The position numbers were made by a program, and so were the translations under genes. DNA of 64,000 nucleotides from Chlorokybus atmophyticus. Lineage: Eukaryota > Streptophyta > Chlorokybophyceae > Chlorokybales > Chlorokybaceae. The notes beneath the pieces are model-generated. The model saw only the letters and a program-made list of their open reading frames with translations, did not search any database and was not told where the DNA came from. The stretch lies in the NCBI GenBank assembly GCA_009103225.1, contig RHPI01003369.1, positions 317,500 to 381,499 of the forward strand, read 5' to 3'. This document shows, piece after piece, positions 22,483 to 34,358 of this stretch (its first letter is position 1; every line of letters begins with the position of its first letter).

Positions 22483-22541
22483 ATCGCCAGTGACTAGCCC
22501 AGCTGTGCCACGCTGGCTTCATTCAGCTTTTAGCTGCCAGC

Positions 22542-25202
22542 ATGGCGGCAGCGGTGAGCGCAGTGCCGAGGGCGGCTTTGGGGGTGCAGCTGCGGTTGGC
22601 GTCGAGGAGGTCGCCCGTGTCGTCGTCGCCGTCCGCGGGGGTCGGGGTCAAGCGGCGGCATCATGCGTCGCCGGTGCTGTGCGCAGCCACAGGCCAGCAG
22701 CAGAAGAACCAGCAGGACGAGGACGGCAAGGAGGCCGACCCCGACGTCCGCAAGAGGCTGCCGGCGTCCAGCCGCATTATCCTGGGAGACGACAAGCGTG
22801 GACAGCTGGACGTGTGCAGGTGTGATGCATGCATACATGCATCCACGCATGTATTGCCTTGACGTATATCTTGAATTCTACAGCGCATCACGTCACTTGT
22901 CACTTGTCTTCCTGCAATTCGCTCACGCTGCCTCTCCACCATAAGTCCCTCGCAGTGCTTCACACGGCATTGTGTAGGGTAGCACTAGCACTACAAAGCA
23001 CGGCGGCAGCGTAGCTCAGTAGAAGACTGAACACCCAGTTAGTGCTGTGTGCCAAACGTGTAGTCTAGTACCTTGGCAGGTCATCAAGCCTAACTCACAC
23101 TGCACACTGTGTGTCAACGACGCAGAGTGCTGCTGAACGGGTGCAGCTTTCTGTTGTTCATTTGATTCACGTTGCAGGGTGGTCAATGGCATGTGGCAAT
23201 TGAGTGGAGGCTGGGGCCTGATTGAGCATGCAAAGGCAGTGAAGTCGATGGTGCAACACGTGGATACCGGCTTCACAAGTTTCGACCTCGCCGATATCTG
23301 TACGTACGACTGAATGGGTTGGACAACCGGTGAAGTACTGGTGTTCAGACTGTTCTCTCTTGCAGATGGGCCGGCAGAGGACATATACGGCATATTCTAC
23401 AATGAACTTTTGCGCACTCGCGGCGAGGAGGTTGCTCTCAATGTCCAGGGGTGAGCACATAGCACTCCCTGCATAGCTGTGGTTGGTGTGTGTGCCTGAA
23501 CAAGGGGTGTGACATGTCTATGTGTGTGTTGATGCAGCCTGACAAAGTACGTGCCCGTGCCACAGCGGATGACAAGAGCTGTGGTGGAGCAGGCGATCAA
23601 CAAGTCGCGCAAGAGAATGGGCGTGAAGGCTTTGGACTCTATACAGTTTCACTGGTGAGAGCTGCGATTGTCTTGTGTTGCCGTAGCGTGGACACAGAAT
23701 TGCTGCTTATTAGCAACCAATGGACGATGCGGTCTTGCCGACATGATTAATGTTCACAATCTCCTATGCGCTTTCCTTGGTGACCTGCCAACATTGAGTG
23801 CTCTTTGCAGGTGGGACTACGCAGACTCTAGTTATATTGATGCACTGCTGCATCTTACTGATCTCAAAGAAGAGGGCAAGATCACGACGGTTGCGCTGAC
23901 CAATTTTGATACTGAGCGGCTGGAGATAATTTTGGACAAGGGCATTCCTGTCGTTAGCAATCAGGCAAGTAGTCAAGCAGCGGTTCACATCCCGTGGATG
24001 TTGAACAACACCTATCACTGTTGGCTTTCCAGCACCACAACCTGTAACTCTATCTTCCTGCAGCATGCACGCAGCACGGATGACATCTCTGCACTGCAAT
24101 GAACAGCAATATCTATGCATAATTAGTGCTGGCATGTCAGGTCCAATGTTCACTTGTAGACCAGAGACCGCTGAAGCTCATGGCAGGACTGTGCGAGGAG
24201 AAAGGAGTCAAACTGATAACGTAAGTACCACACGCTGTCTGCATGCATGCATGTGTACATGCAGCAGTGCCATGGTCCCATAGCACGGTTTTGCTGGCAT
24301 TCAGCTTGCGTCAAGCGGCATATATGGATTCAATCCGTGAGGTGTATGTGTGGCTGGCTTGTGTTCTGTGGACAGGTATGGCAGTGTACTTGGAGGTTTG
24401 CTTTCAGAGAAGTACCTCAACTCCAAGGAGCCAGGGAGTTTTATGGGACCTAAATTGACCACACCGTCGCTCTCCAAGTACAAGCGGGTGAGTGGGTTTG
24501 ATTGCCTGGAGCCACCTTTTGTTGTGAGCCATGGTGTATTGCACGATGTGATCACCGCTGGCAGATGGTGGATGCGTGGGGCGGATGGGCGCTGTTCCAG
24601 CAGCTGCTGCAAGAGTGCAACTCCATTGCAAAGAAGCACGGCGTCTCCGTCTCAGCAGTGGGCGTCCGCTGGGTGCTTCAGCAGGTACCTATTGAGTGTG
24701 AACCCAAAAAGCCTCTGTCAGTCTGCCGCGCTGTCTCAATTCGTTCATAGTCGTGCTTGCCATCGTGGATTTCTGCGTATTGCACAGTCTGGGTTCTTGG
24801 TGTTCACGATAATGTACGTTTTGTTCATAAACAACCACTTGTACCGCTTGCCATGCCTTCGCAAGAACGCTTCCTTGTTGGTCACCGGCAGTCAGTCTAT
24901 TGTCCTGGACATGAGGCTGTCCATGGCGTGACTTGAAGCGTGTTTGCTGTCTTGCTTAATGCACTGATGGTTAGCGATTGTGTATGGCAATGCTACGATT
25001 GATGTGCACCCTGTGCTGGCAGCAAGCGGTGGGCGCATCCATGATCGGTGCTCGCTTCGGCTTGTCCGATCATGCTGATCAGAATAAGGAATTGTTCAAT
25101 TTCGAGATGGACGCTGAGGACATGTCCCGCCTTGACTCCGTGCAGTCAAAAAGCAAGGACTTGTTGGCACTTATAGGTGATTGTGGCGACGAGTATCGTT
25201 AG
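22542..25202 (+). CDS. Plastid-targeted aldo-keto reductase (At2g27680-like)
   Basis: This NAD(P)-linked aldo-keto reductase reduces carbonyl compounds; the physiological substrate is unknown. Nine exons (22542-22819, 23178-23299, 23366-23450, 23538-23654, 23811-23964, 24141-24220, 24376-24487, 24565-24684, 25023-25202) total 1,248 nt (415 aa). An Ala/Ser/Arg-rich leader precedes CRVVNGMWQLSGGWG. Then come FDLADIYGPAEDIYG (catalytic Asp/Tyr region), GLTKYVPVP (Lys), QFHWWDYADSSYIDALLHL (His), KEEGKITTVALTNFDTERL, VVSNQVQCSLVD, SVLGGLLSEKYL, MVDAWGGW, GASMIGARFGL and the C-terminus IGDCGDEYR. Each block matches Arabidopsis At2g27680 in order. The intron after 23964 has a GC donor (CAG|gcaagt). 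Confidence 0.94.
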
Positions 25203-26397
25203 CCGCAACCTCATTGTAGGCTGCATGTAGGCTATACTATGAACCATGTCTTGGCTGTTGACAGTAGTTCTATGACATCAAATGTCAGACACTTGATAGT
25301 CGTGAGTTTATTCCCAACAAACGCTCACCTTGTGTGTGAAATGCAGCAACTCTGTGACAATGCTGTGTTTCAATCCATACGCGGTCAAACTCAACCTTGA
25401 CATGTATGGTTGCAAGTTTGAGTACATTTACCAGAAACTCACCATCTGGTGCACAATCATCTCGCAATGAGTTTAAGTTATAGTAGTCATAGTAACGCAG
25501 CGTGGTTGCATATTTTCAACTCATCTAGCATGCTTGCATGCAACCACACCACCATTTGCGTTGCACCCAATGTGCTATACTTGTGTACTTGTGTAGTTTG
25601 AAATTCCCTTAGTAGTTGTATTGTATTCGCTGTTGGTCTGTATTTGGGTCCGGAAAACTATGCGCGCTTATGGGTGCTGTATGCGAAAGTGATAAAGCTG
25701 CGTGTGTTTATTGCACGGCATCAATTCTAATCACTATTTATACCATTACAGCTGTCTTAACACATATGTTCCATTCATTTGATGCCAAAGGCCTTCCTAG
25801 GTGTTGTCACCATCATGGAGTAGGACTTTGCATATTACGCATCCTTCATAAAATACTCAGATTTTACAGTATCCGTGCAAACCCAGATATGCGATTGCAA
25901 CGATGTTAATCTTTATTGAGATTGCTGCAATCTCCCACCTGTAGTTATTAGTTTATGCATTTCTCTCGCTATATATATATACTTATATGGAGTGTTTATA
26001 TGTATATACATTAATGCCAAATGATGACATAGTTATACTATACATGATTCGTGAAACGATATTGATTGTCATGACATGAATAGTATAATAACTTTATGCA
26101 TGCCATGCTATGCTGCAAGGTTGTTTACTTTTGTTACAGAATGTTACATGTGTTTATTAACAAGCAGGTACTATACCCGACATGATGTATGTATGCATAA
26201 CCACATCAATACACATAGTGGCCATTATATCGTACGATACGTAAATAACACCGCGTGTGTAAACATTGATTCAACAATCGTAATATGGTCAACGGCTGTC
26301 ATACATGTTGCTTGGTGTCACACCAATGGTTGCATGGCCTCAATTGCCCTGACGAGATCTTCAGGTTACATTTCTTGAGGAAAACATGCCACACAAA

Positions 26398-26441
26398 CTG
26401 TGTGTGTGTGTGTGCGTGTGTGAGAGAGAGAGAGAGAGAGA
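26398..26441. repeat. Compound (GT)n(GA)n microsatellite
   Basis: A GT run passes directly into a GA run inside the AT-rich spacer. The same kind of compound repeat occurs in a dynein intron near 58164-58279. Confidence 0.95.
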
Positions 26442-26571
26442 AACATGTGTGGATTGTGTTAACTTTTATTATCTATTATTATGTAATCAACTTTTATATA
26501 CTTGGCTGCGTACGCACTTGCATTTCCACTGTCATTGTCACAATGTTATTTGTTTATGTATGGTATACACA

Positions 26572-26632
26572 ATTGAGTTAACAATTCAATTGTTAACTCA
26601 ATGTCTCATGTATACAAGTTGTATACATGAGA
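26572..26632. repeat. Two adjacent perfect palindromes
   Basis: The first palindrome has 15-base arms (26572-26586 and 26588-26602) around one central base. The second has 14-base arms (26604-26617 and 26619-26632), also around one base, and only one base separates the two. The second can extend imperfectly outward through CAATG/CATTG. No flanking gene is close. Confidence 0.95.
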
Positions 26633-28522
26633 AACATTGCAACCACACAATATACACAATAATGCATATTTGATTTGTTTGAGTATCGTTGCTCACTATT
26701 TGTTGCCTTGCTTGCTAAGTATGCGCATGTGTGCATATCACGTGCATTACTACGATTGAACAACCGATACGCGGTTAGCTATAGCGCACAGCAAAAAGCA
26801 AACTTATTCATTTTCTCCATCAACCGTCAACAATATTAGCTATCTAAATTGCACATTCTGCCAATACTTGATAGTAGCGGTCTCTGCATCTAATGTGCCT
26901 GTTTGCTTCATTACGTTGCAGATTATTAATGTAATGTTGATTATAAGCCTTATAGTAAAGTAGGCCACATGTATACATAAGTTTATGTACATGATGAACA
27001 ATTGAAATCGTTGTCACAACGAGGTGAGCACAGATTCCAAACGATATGATATACATCATGTATATTGATACAATATCTTGGATTTTTTTAAATCTCTTAT
27101 TGTTGTTTTCTTCGTATATCCTTCTCGCGTATGTCAATATTTTAAGCCGCCACCAAAGCGTTTTTAGAATGGTTAGCGCAAGCAGCAAAAGCGTTGCATG
27201 CATCATTAGCACAATGCAATTTGCGCAATGCAAGTTCTGAGGCAACTTTCACAACAGACGCTTACAAGTCAATATAGGGCATACAATTCTCATGCTCTAT
27301 GCTCTATACACATTCTTAACATAAACAATCGAATATAAGGCTTTATGCACAGACATTTTTGCTAAGAAAGGCATTTTGAGACAATAACGTGCTCATTGGC
27401 ATCGATAATTTTTGCATGGCATTTTGCGCATAATGTTGCAAAACATAGCTTAATATTAATATTACCAAACTAGTAAGATAGTTCGATACGATGGTTAACT
27501 TTTAATGAATTAAAGTTAATTTATGGGCACAACCGCCACTAAATTAATCCTCTGCGTTGTAATAGATATGCTCGTTGCTATGCAATACTCATTACAACCG
27601 CACTCGCAGCTTGCGCTTGCCTTTATCGCATTTACTTTGGTCGGCCTCGTACGTTAATGTGATTGTAAAATCTATTGTACAATATGTTATACAAATTAAC
27701 AAATCTTAGTAATGTTTTGCAAATTTAAATTTGCATATATGTAAATTTAATCTAATGTTACGAACTGAAAACTGCAATTTCATAAAAGTGGTATTGTGTG
27801 TGATGTAAAGGTCAAAAGTAGCATCAATAACGCGCATGGAGAAAACTACTTGGCTATGCAGAAGATTACTTGGCTCTATCACATTTACAGCTGGTGCAGG
27901 CTGCCTTGCCAGGCCTTGCGATAACTTTTGCAGCGCCACCTGGTGTGCCTGGCAGGCTACAAAACCAAACGGGTAAAGTTGCGCGCCAGCAACTGCGCGC
28001 CAGAGCATGCTTATGCCAGAGCCCCGTTGAGGAGTGCTTCAGGGCGTTTATATAACGCGCCGAGGTGGTAGGCAGGCTGTGGATCTGCTCCTCGTGTTGT
28101 GCGCGCCAACCTGTGCACGCTCCAGGCTTTGCCTTTGTTAATATTTGCGCGCTGAGCCGTGGGTCAACCCCTCCCACAACAACCCATTGCGCCCCAGATA
28201 TACACCGCTGAGCGCTCACATACCGCCGATAGGGAGCGCGTTCAGGCCGACCTAGGTGGGCCTGTGCGCTTGATGGCGCGCTCATAGAACGCCGAGCTTG
28301 GCCTAGTTGAAGGCTAGGAGGTGGATTCTATTGGTGTTTAGCATGGATCAGAGCACAAGATGGCCACGCGTAATGGTACGACACATGCAGCCGTTGGCTC
28401 CCGTCGTGCGAGTCACATGCGACACACATGGACATTGCAAGCGTTGGCGCCGGATCACGTAACGCAGTTGTGGACGGGACGTCAGCGTAATCGGCAGCCG
28501 CCTTCATCTTTGATGGAGGTAG

Positions 28523-28563
28523 GCAGCAGTCCCGTATGCAGTGACGGCATACGGGCCTGCTGC
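28523..28563. repeat. Long imperfect hairpin
   Basis: CCCGTATGC (28531-28539) pairs exactly with GCATACGGG (28547-28555) around a seven-base loop. After a two-base mismatch on each side the stem continues with GCAGCA/TGCTGC (28523-28528 and 28558-28563). Confidence 0.85.
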
Positions 28564-29450
28564 GCTCTGCCGCTCTGACGACAAACTTTGGCATTGATGA
28601 TGTCAACATGCAAGAATGTCAGGTGGAATAGATACACGACCAATGAGTCGCCTGCGAGCATGAATGCGCGCAAGACTTGGTAGCTAGCGAATATGGCTGC
28701 GTGCAAGCAGCTCAGTCGGGGGCCATCACCCCCTGGACCGCTTGCAGAACCGCCTGCGGGCACATCAGACGATAAGGATCTGCGGCGACCTCGTCCTCAT
28801 CCTCCAGAACACGGCTGCTCCGGAGTTGCGGTATCTCAGAGTATATCAAGACCGTAACTGCAAGGACCGGGACACGCTGTCACGGCGTGTTCCGTTGCAA
28901 ACGCAAGCATGTGACAGGCGTAACCGCACGCACCATCCCACCTTCTTTTGTCCTGTTCCCCGCGTTGCCACTTTGCCAGTGTCATGTCACTGGTCAAAGG
29001 CTTCAGTCAATACATCGTTTGAGGTGATGGCAGCAATGCACTGTCGGTGTCGACTCTGAGTGGGAGAGAATGCAGAATGCAGGTGGGGAGGAGACTAAAA
29101 ATTTTGTGAGGAAAATTTGCGGCTGCATGGGCGGGCCGCCCGGGCCGGACCAGGCCGGCGGCGGCAGACAATGCTGCTGCTGTTGGTCCGGGCAGGCCGC
29201 AGTGCGGGAGAGGGGGCGAAGACGACGAGGTGGCGGCGGCGGGCGCCGCTGGCCCTGTCGCTGATTTTAGCGTGTTGACGTGCCCTGGAGAGCTTTGTGT
29301 AGGCAGTGCGGGGTAGTGTAGTGTAGTGCAGTGCAGTGTAGTTTAGCAGAACATCTGTGTTGTGGCTAGGCTGTCTGACTGCTGGCTGCCCAGCCCAGGG
29401 GGTCTGTTAGTGTAGTGTAGTTGGGCTTGGAGGTGCCACGGTGCTGCTGG

Positions 29451-29480
29451 GGTGGGCCGGGGTGGGCTGGGGTGGGCTGG
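29451..29480. repeat. Three 10-bp G-rich tandem units
   Basis: GGTGGGCCGG is followed by two copies of GGTGGGCTGG. The closely spaced G-runs could form a G-quadruplex on the plus strand. It lies about 0.85 kb upstream of the bHLH coding start. Confidence 0.85.
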
Positions 29481-30299
29481 GTCCATGCTTGCTTGCAAGC
29501 CGAGCGCCGTGCTGTTGAAGACTACCATTGCCTACCTAGGGCTTGCTCGCTGATTAACCGCTGCTTTGCCGAGCAGTGACAACCAGGCTGCGTCAAGCTT
29601 CTATAACTACCGTGCTGGTGGGTTAAGCTGTTGCAGTCGACATGAGTCAGTAGTAGCTGCGTGTGCCTTGGCTCCATGTTGACCGTGTTACTTCAGGTTG
29701 ACTACATATCAGCCTGCACTTTGTCCCTTGGTCAATTGGTTCTTTGGTGTCGCTTATTCTATTCTTCCACTGCATGACGGCATTCTCAGGCAACGCTGTG
29801 CATCCAGCTTTAGGCGTGGTGAAGAGCTTTCCCTCAACTCTAAAGCGCATGTGCACCCAATGACGCTCGTTGGGCGGTTTTCTGAGCGCCTGCGCACCAG
29901 CTAGCCAGATCACCTTTATCGTCAGGCACAGGGAGCTTGTAGGGGCCAACGCAGCATCGCAGCCAACCGTGTATTGCAAAGTAGACCGCAGTCCTTCGTC
30001 CAGTGCACACAAGAGCGACGGTCAAGCAAGACTGCTGCAACTTACGGATTAGTAGGGACACTGCACGCAGCGGCTAGTCGTCTACCTCATACGCAGCCCA
30101 CAAGCGCAGTTTGACAGACGACCATTGCTGAAACGCCTGGGCACATCTGCGCATTGACGATCATATTAGGAATATATTCGAGAGCTTGACAGGCCCAAGC
30201 GCTGATTCCAACAAAGGCTCTCACTGCACATCAGGCCACATTTTACCGTGTCACAACAGCTGGTCGCTGAGGGCGACACACGCTGCCTCGCCTCAGCGA

Positions 30300-32104
30300 A
30301 TGGTTGGGCAGGTCTTTGCGATGGCAGCACAACGCTCGCATGTCCCCTTTGATGCTTTCTTGAAGCCCGAGCCAGCACTGATGGAGGACATGACGAACGA
30401 GGATCCCCTGCTGGACATTCTCAACTTTATAGACCAGGTATTGTGGCGCACGTGGTCAGCCTTGCTCTGTTGCCTTCAATTTGAACAGGCACAGTTGTTT
30501 TGCGCTCAACTGTCGCCATTGCTACCTTGGTGTTGTTCTCGCTTGTGCATGCAATTTACACCCAAAGGCTGGTTCTGACGACATCTGATTTGCATGCAGG
30601 ATGATGGTAGTTCCCTTGATTTCGTCATGCAGTCCGCAACGAGTACAGCGACCAGCCTGTTGCTCTCTAGTCAAACCTCACCAATCCGGGGCCAGACACC
30701 CCAACAACCGTCACAACCACCGCTGGCAGTGCAGCTGCCAGTAGTCAGCCAACAACAGGCAGAGCAGCGTCTCACACAGTTGCTGCAACAACAACGACTA
30801 CAGCAGCTACCAACCGCGTTGCAACAACCGCCGTTAACACGACCCCCGCAGGTGATCCAACAGACACAGGCGCAGACACAGCTACAATTCAGGCAGCAAG
30901 TGCTGCAACAGCAGCAGATTTTAGCGCAACGACAGCAGGCGATGCGTGCACAACTGCCACCTCAGACTTTGGTGTCGCCCAAGATGCAGATTCCGCAGTA
31001 CATTACTGGTGCTGCTGCAGGACCTTTGGCAGGGTTTGGAGCAGAAACTGATAGGCAAGTACTGCAGAACATGATGGGCTGGCACAACCAGCAGCGCACC
31101 GCGGCATTGTCTCCAACTACCAACGTCTCATCCCCCCCAGGCCCTATTAGCCAGGTACGAACTGCTGCTGCAATGCCCTGTGCCGAGCTTTGCTGACGCG
31201 CCTCTGTTGTTTAGTTGCCTTTGAAGATATCCCCAGGCAAGAAGATCATCAAGGATAGCAATGGCATGATCAAGCTCACTCGCGATCGGGCTGTTGAAGA
31301 GCAAGGGCGCAGGAAGCGAATGAACGAATTATACGATATGCTCCGCAACCTGCTACCCATCGGTGATAAGGCCACAAAAGAGGGCGTCCTTGATGACACC
31401 ATTGAATATGTTCGCAGCATGCTTGAAAGGCCCAAGACAAGCACTTCGGTGAGTCAACTGTCATAGGTGCTTGAACAGGTTGCTGTTTAAGCATCATGAT
31501 GATGCCACGACTGACTTGTCGTTCCTCGACAGTCTAGCAGTGAAGATGGCAACATGCTGAGCTGGGCGGGGCCCGTTCGTGAAGGCGACTTCTACCCTGG
31601 TCAAGAGGTACCCCACCAGCATGCACAGCACGCCAGTTTGTTGCAGCGAGGAGCAACGCTTGCTGACTTCCTTGGTATGCAGGTCATTGTCCAAGACTTG
31701 CTCGGAGGAAGGGTAGTCGTCAAAGTCTGCTGCAAAGATAAACCTGGGATCTTGCCTGAGCTGCTGAGTTGCTTTAGCGACGAAGGCGTGTCGGTCTTGC
31801 AAGCACACATTGCCACAGTTGACGGCTTGCTGAAACATGCTTTCTATGTCAAGTCAGAGACCAATGACACCATCATCAACGACAAATTGCAACAAGCGCT
31901 GCAGGTACGTCATCACCAACTTGAGTTTCGCTTGCAGCTTACATGCTACGTCCCTTGCTTAACTTAGCTGTGTGACTGCAGAACGTTATCAATGCTGGTT
32001 GTGCTGTAATGGAGACTACAAGCAGCAAGCGTCCACACACGGAAAGCATCCAGTCTGCGTCTTCGTCATCCGGCATGTCTGGGTCGGATGACGCATCTCA
32101 ATAA
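30300..32104 (+). CDS. bHLH-ACT transcription factor (ICE/SCRM-like group)
   Basis: A plant-type basic helix-loop-helix regulator with a C-terminal ACT-like dimerisation domain; a nuclear DNA-binding role is inferred. Exons end and start at 30437, 30600-31154, 31215-31448, 31533-31607, 31683-31904 and 31982-32104, all in phase 0. ATGs at 30300 and 30321 are both in frame; the latter gives 441 residues. Exon 2 is a Gln-rich stretch typical of activation domains. The bHLH lies at about 248-296 (numbering from 30321), with EEQGRRKRMNEL, LRNLLP and VLDDTIEYVRSMLE. The Glu and Arg that read the E-box are present, but the usual His is replaced by Arg. The ACT domain (~328-395) contains VVVKVCCKDKPGILPELL and VLQAHIATVDGLL. 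An AATAA-containing stretch follows the stop codon. Confidence 0.88.
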
Positions 32105-33267
32105 ACAAGCCGGAAGATCGGTTACATTCTGATGTTCCGCTGTGCGAAGAGGCCAACAAGGCAACCCCGCACATTTCCCTTTGGAGTACTACTATTGTAC
32201 CACCAAACTGATTATGGCTTCTGCAACCAGAAGTTGCACTACCAATAACAATCAAAGATACCAATAAACGCCTGTGCCGGCTTCGTAGGCACCTTTTGCC
32301 CCGCCCGAGTTTGTAGTTATATCAAACCCCTCCCTTCCCCTGCGGTGTGTTCGAATAAAGCGCCCGCCGTTGCTACAAGCCGCGGGCGCCTTCAATAAAC
32401 GCTGCTCGGCTCCGCTTTTAGATGGACCGCAGCAGTCTGCGCACTGGTTATTTCTGTTGACATTACAAGATTCAAGTTGCATTTTGTCACAAGCCAGGAC
32501 GCCACCAACGCAAGTGAGCGTTGCGCGTTGCTTCGCGCCGCTCCCTGCATTTTGGACCATAGTACCAAACAATAACCGAATATTAGGAGTAGCAACACAA
32601 AGCTTGATTATTTGGCAGCCTGCCTCTGCGTGCATGCGTATCTGAATGCCTGCATTGAAGGACAACAATGCATGTGTTCCATGTAAGCACTCGCAGTGAT
32701 GCCTTCATTTGGTTGTATGTACACGATGCGCAACAGAATGTGTGCATATGGTTGTTGCAAATGCTTTTGGCTGTCTTAGTGATTGCAGCATGCTCTGTGC
32801 CTCTTATCGCATAGGTCTGCTTACAAAAGACCAACAAATCGCGGTCATGCCGTCGTGCTGGCAGCGCCCAGCAGGACATTGTGTTTTGGCTTGCATGGTC
32901 TGTGCTGGCTAGAGATAGTATATAGCCTAAAGCGCACATCTATGATCAAGCCTATTGGCCAATTCATCACAAGGCAAGCCAGTAGTGATGTACGCCAAAG
33001 AATTATTCCTACCAATCCGTGTTGCATACTACTATGGCGAACACAGTTGCTCAGGTACATTGTCATGTCGACTCCACACAGCTCGCTCTGTAAGCTGTCG
33101 AACCAGTCTGCGTGGTACCTCATTAGCTTCATTGTTCAGCAGAGCATAATGGCAACTATGAAAGGCCACGCTTGAGTATGCACAGGCCGCAACAATGCAT
33201 GGCACAATGTGCGCCAAAACATGTCACAACCTGTTAACTGAAGTATTGTAAAGTAATCAACACTAAG
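32105..33267. other. Intergenic, convergent 3' ends
   Basis: This stretch separates the bHLH gene and the small membrane protein gene. Open frames on both strands overlap and lack start codons or splice support. I see no gene. Confidence 0.5.
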
Positions 33268-33848
33268 TCAGAGTCCTCGTCGACTCAGTGCAGACACAAG
33301 AGAGCCCAAAACGGAGTCCACAGTGCTGTTCCAACGCCTGATGAGCTCCGCGCGATCTTTGTGAAGAAACAGAGGAGGCGGGTCCTGTACACCCCACAAA
33401 CGCTTCATGTAATGGCCACGAGAACAGTCAAATTGCCACAAAGGTGTTGCTACACCACTTGTGTGCACGCAAAAGATCACCAGCACAGCAGACCTCTCAG
33501 CACAGAAGCATGCCAGACATGCAGACACAGCAAGTAATACGACCACGAATTACTATGTCCAAGTTTCAATTGAAACAATAAACAATAGTTAGACCGCATA
33601 GCACAAACCTTTACAACGCTGGCGTGTGCGGGTGCGGCGTTGGGCCCGGAATATGCATCAGCAAGGTCGGCGGCACTGCGCCATATGTTTTTGTGCGTGT
33701 AAACGTATGAGCCAGCGCACACAGCGGATCCCAACAGGAAGCCGAGCACCCGTTCCTGGATTAGAGGCAGGAGAACATCACAAGCATGCACTCTAAGAGA
33801 GAGTGATAAACGAGAGCGCATGCAGTGGTCAGCTTGCACTTTTTCCAT
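33268..33848 (-). CDS. Small single-pass membrane protein, unrecognised
   Basis: Two exons (33848-33609 and 33384-33268) join in phase 0 to give 118 residues. The first exon has an ATG at 33848, a basic N-terminal segment, and a likely membrane helix (VLGFLLGSAVCAGSYVY) that starts with a GxxxG-like pattern, followed by a hydrophilic stretch. The second exon encodes HKDRAELIRRWNSTVDSVL and ends SRRGL. The size and layout resemble small mitochondrial inner-membrane or MICOS-type proteins, but no family motif is clear, so function is not assigned. The splice sites (AAG|gtttgt and gtacag|G) are ordinary. Confidence 0.6.
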
Positions 33849-34164
33849 TACGAAGGTTCAGATGTGTAAGGCCTGTTACAACAGCAAGTCGAGATTTAAC
33901 TATCTATTGTCCCTTGTCATGTTTGTTTTGTGAAGGTGCCCCGTCAAACAAACAATCAATACAAACAAACAATTAATACTTCATAATGTAGCATGGTAAG
34001 GTTACGAGATTAGCAATCAGTAGCAAGAAACAGGTGTTACTACGACCACAATTTACTGCTCAGTAGAATACCGTGCGCTACTCTCACATTGACAGAGCAT
34101 GGAAGTAGGTGACAAAACATGCGCTAGTGCTCGAGGCAAAAGAAGCAGGGCAATAAGAACACTG

Positions 34165-34196
34165 CAATAAAAAGCTAAGAGTACTATCTTTGACAA
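34165..34196. repeat. Diverged dispersed repeat A, copy 1
   Basis: A 32-base segment beginning CAATAAAAAGCT and ending TATCTTTGACAA recurs at 34359-34390 with about four changes. Directly after it, 34203-34258 resembles 35069-35126 (shared TTATTATAGCTG core). Confidence 0.75.
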
Positions 34197-34202
34197 GATA
34201 CT

Positions 34203-34258
34203 ACACTGTTATTATAGCTGGTCATGCACGTGTATAATATTTCAGTTTTTACGCACAT
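34203..34258. repeat. Diverged dispersed repeat B, copy 1
   Basis: This segment aligns in direct orientation with 35069-35126. Both share the core TTATTATAGCTG and end near CGCACA. It abuts repeat A copy 1. Confidence 0.65.
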
Positions 34259-34358
34259 GCTATGCTGGTTATTCTTGATCGGTTATGACGCGCACGACTC
34301 TCTCATTGAAAAGGAACTTGTATCTATACTATAGCGAGTCGACGCCATATGACGAGTA

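Larger units (their letters stand above)
25203..27860. other. AT-rich gene-poor spacer
   Basis: Base composition drops sharply to AT-rich soon after the reductase stop codon. The stretch contains short palindromes and microsatellites but no frame with convincing coding character on either strand. Its right boundary near 27860 is abrupt, with GC-rich sequence full of GCGCGCC words following. Confidence 0.7.
27861..30299. other. GC-rich gene-poor stretch upstream of the bHLH gene
   Basis: Several ATG-led short frames occur here (for example plus strand 28693 and 29070, the latter Gly/Arg-rich), but none matches a family or has splice partners. The right part may include leader exons of the bHLH gene. 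Direct repeats of GCGCGCCAG occur near 27979 and 27994. Confidence 0.4.

Noticed and set aside
22196-22825. 209-codon plus-strand frame with an ankyrin-like segment
   Set aside because: It starts without ATG, is built from GCN repeats and overlaps the reductase leader in another frame.
26285-26673. Overlapping small frames across the GT/GA microsatellite
   Set aside because: They arise from the simple repeat in an AT-rich spacer and have no coding character.
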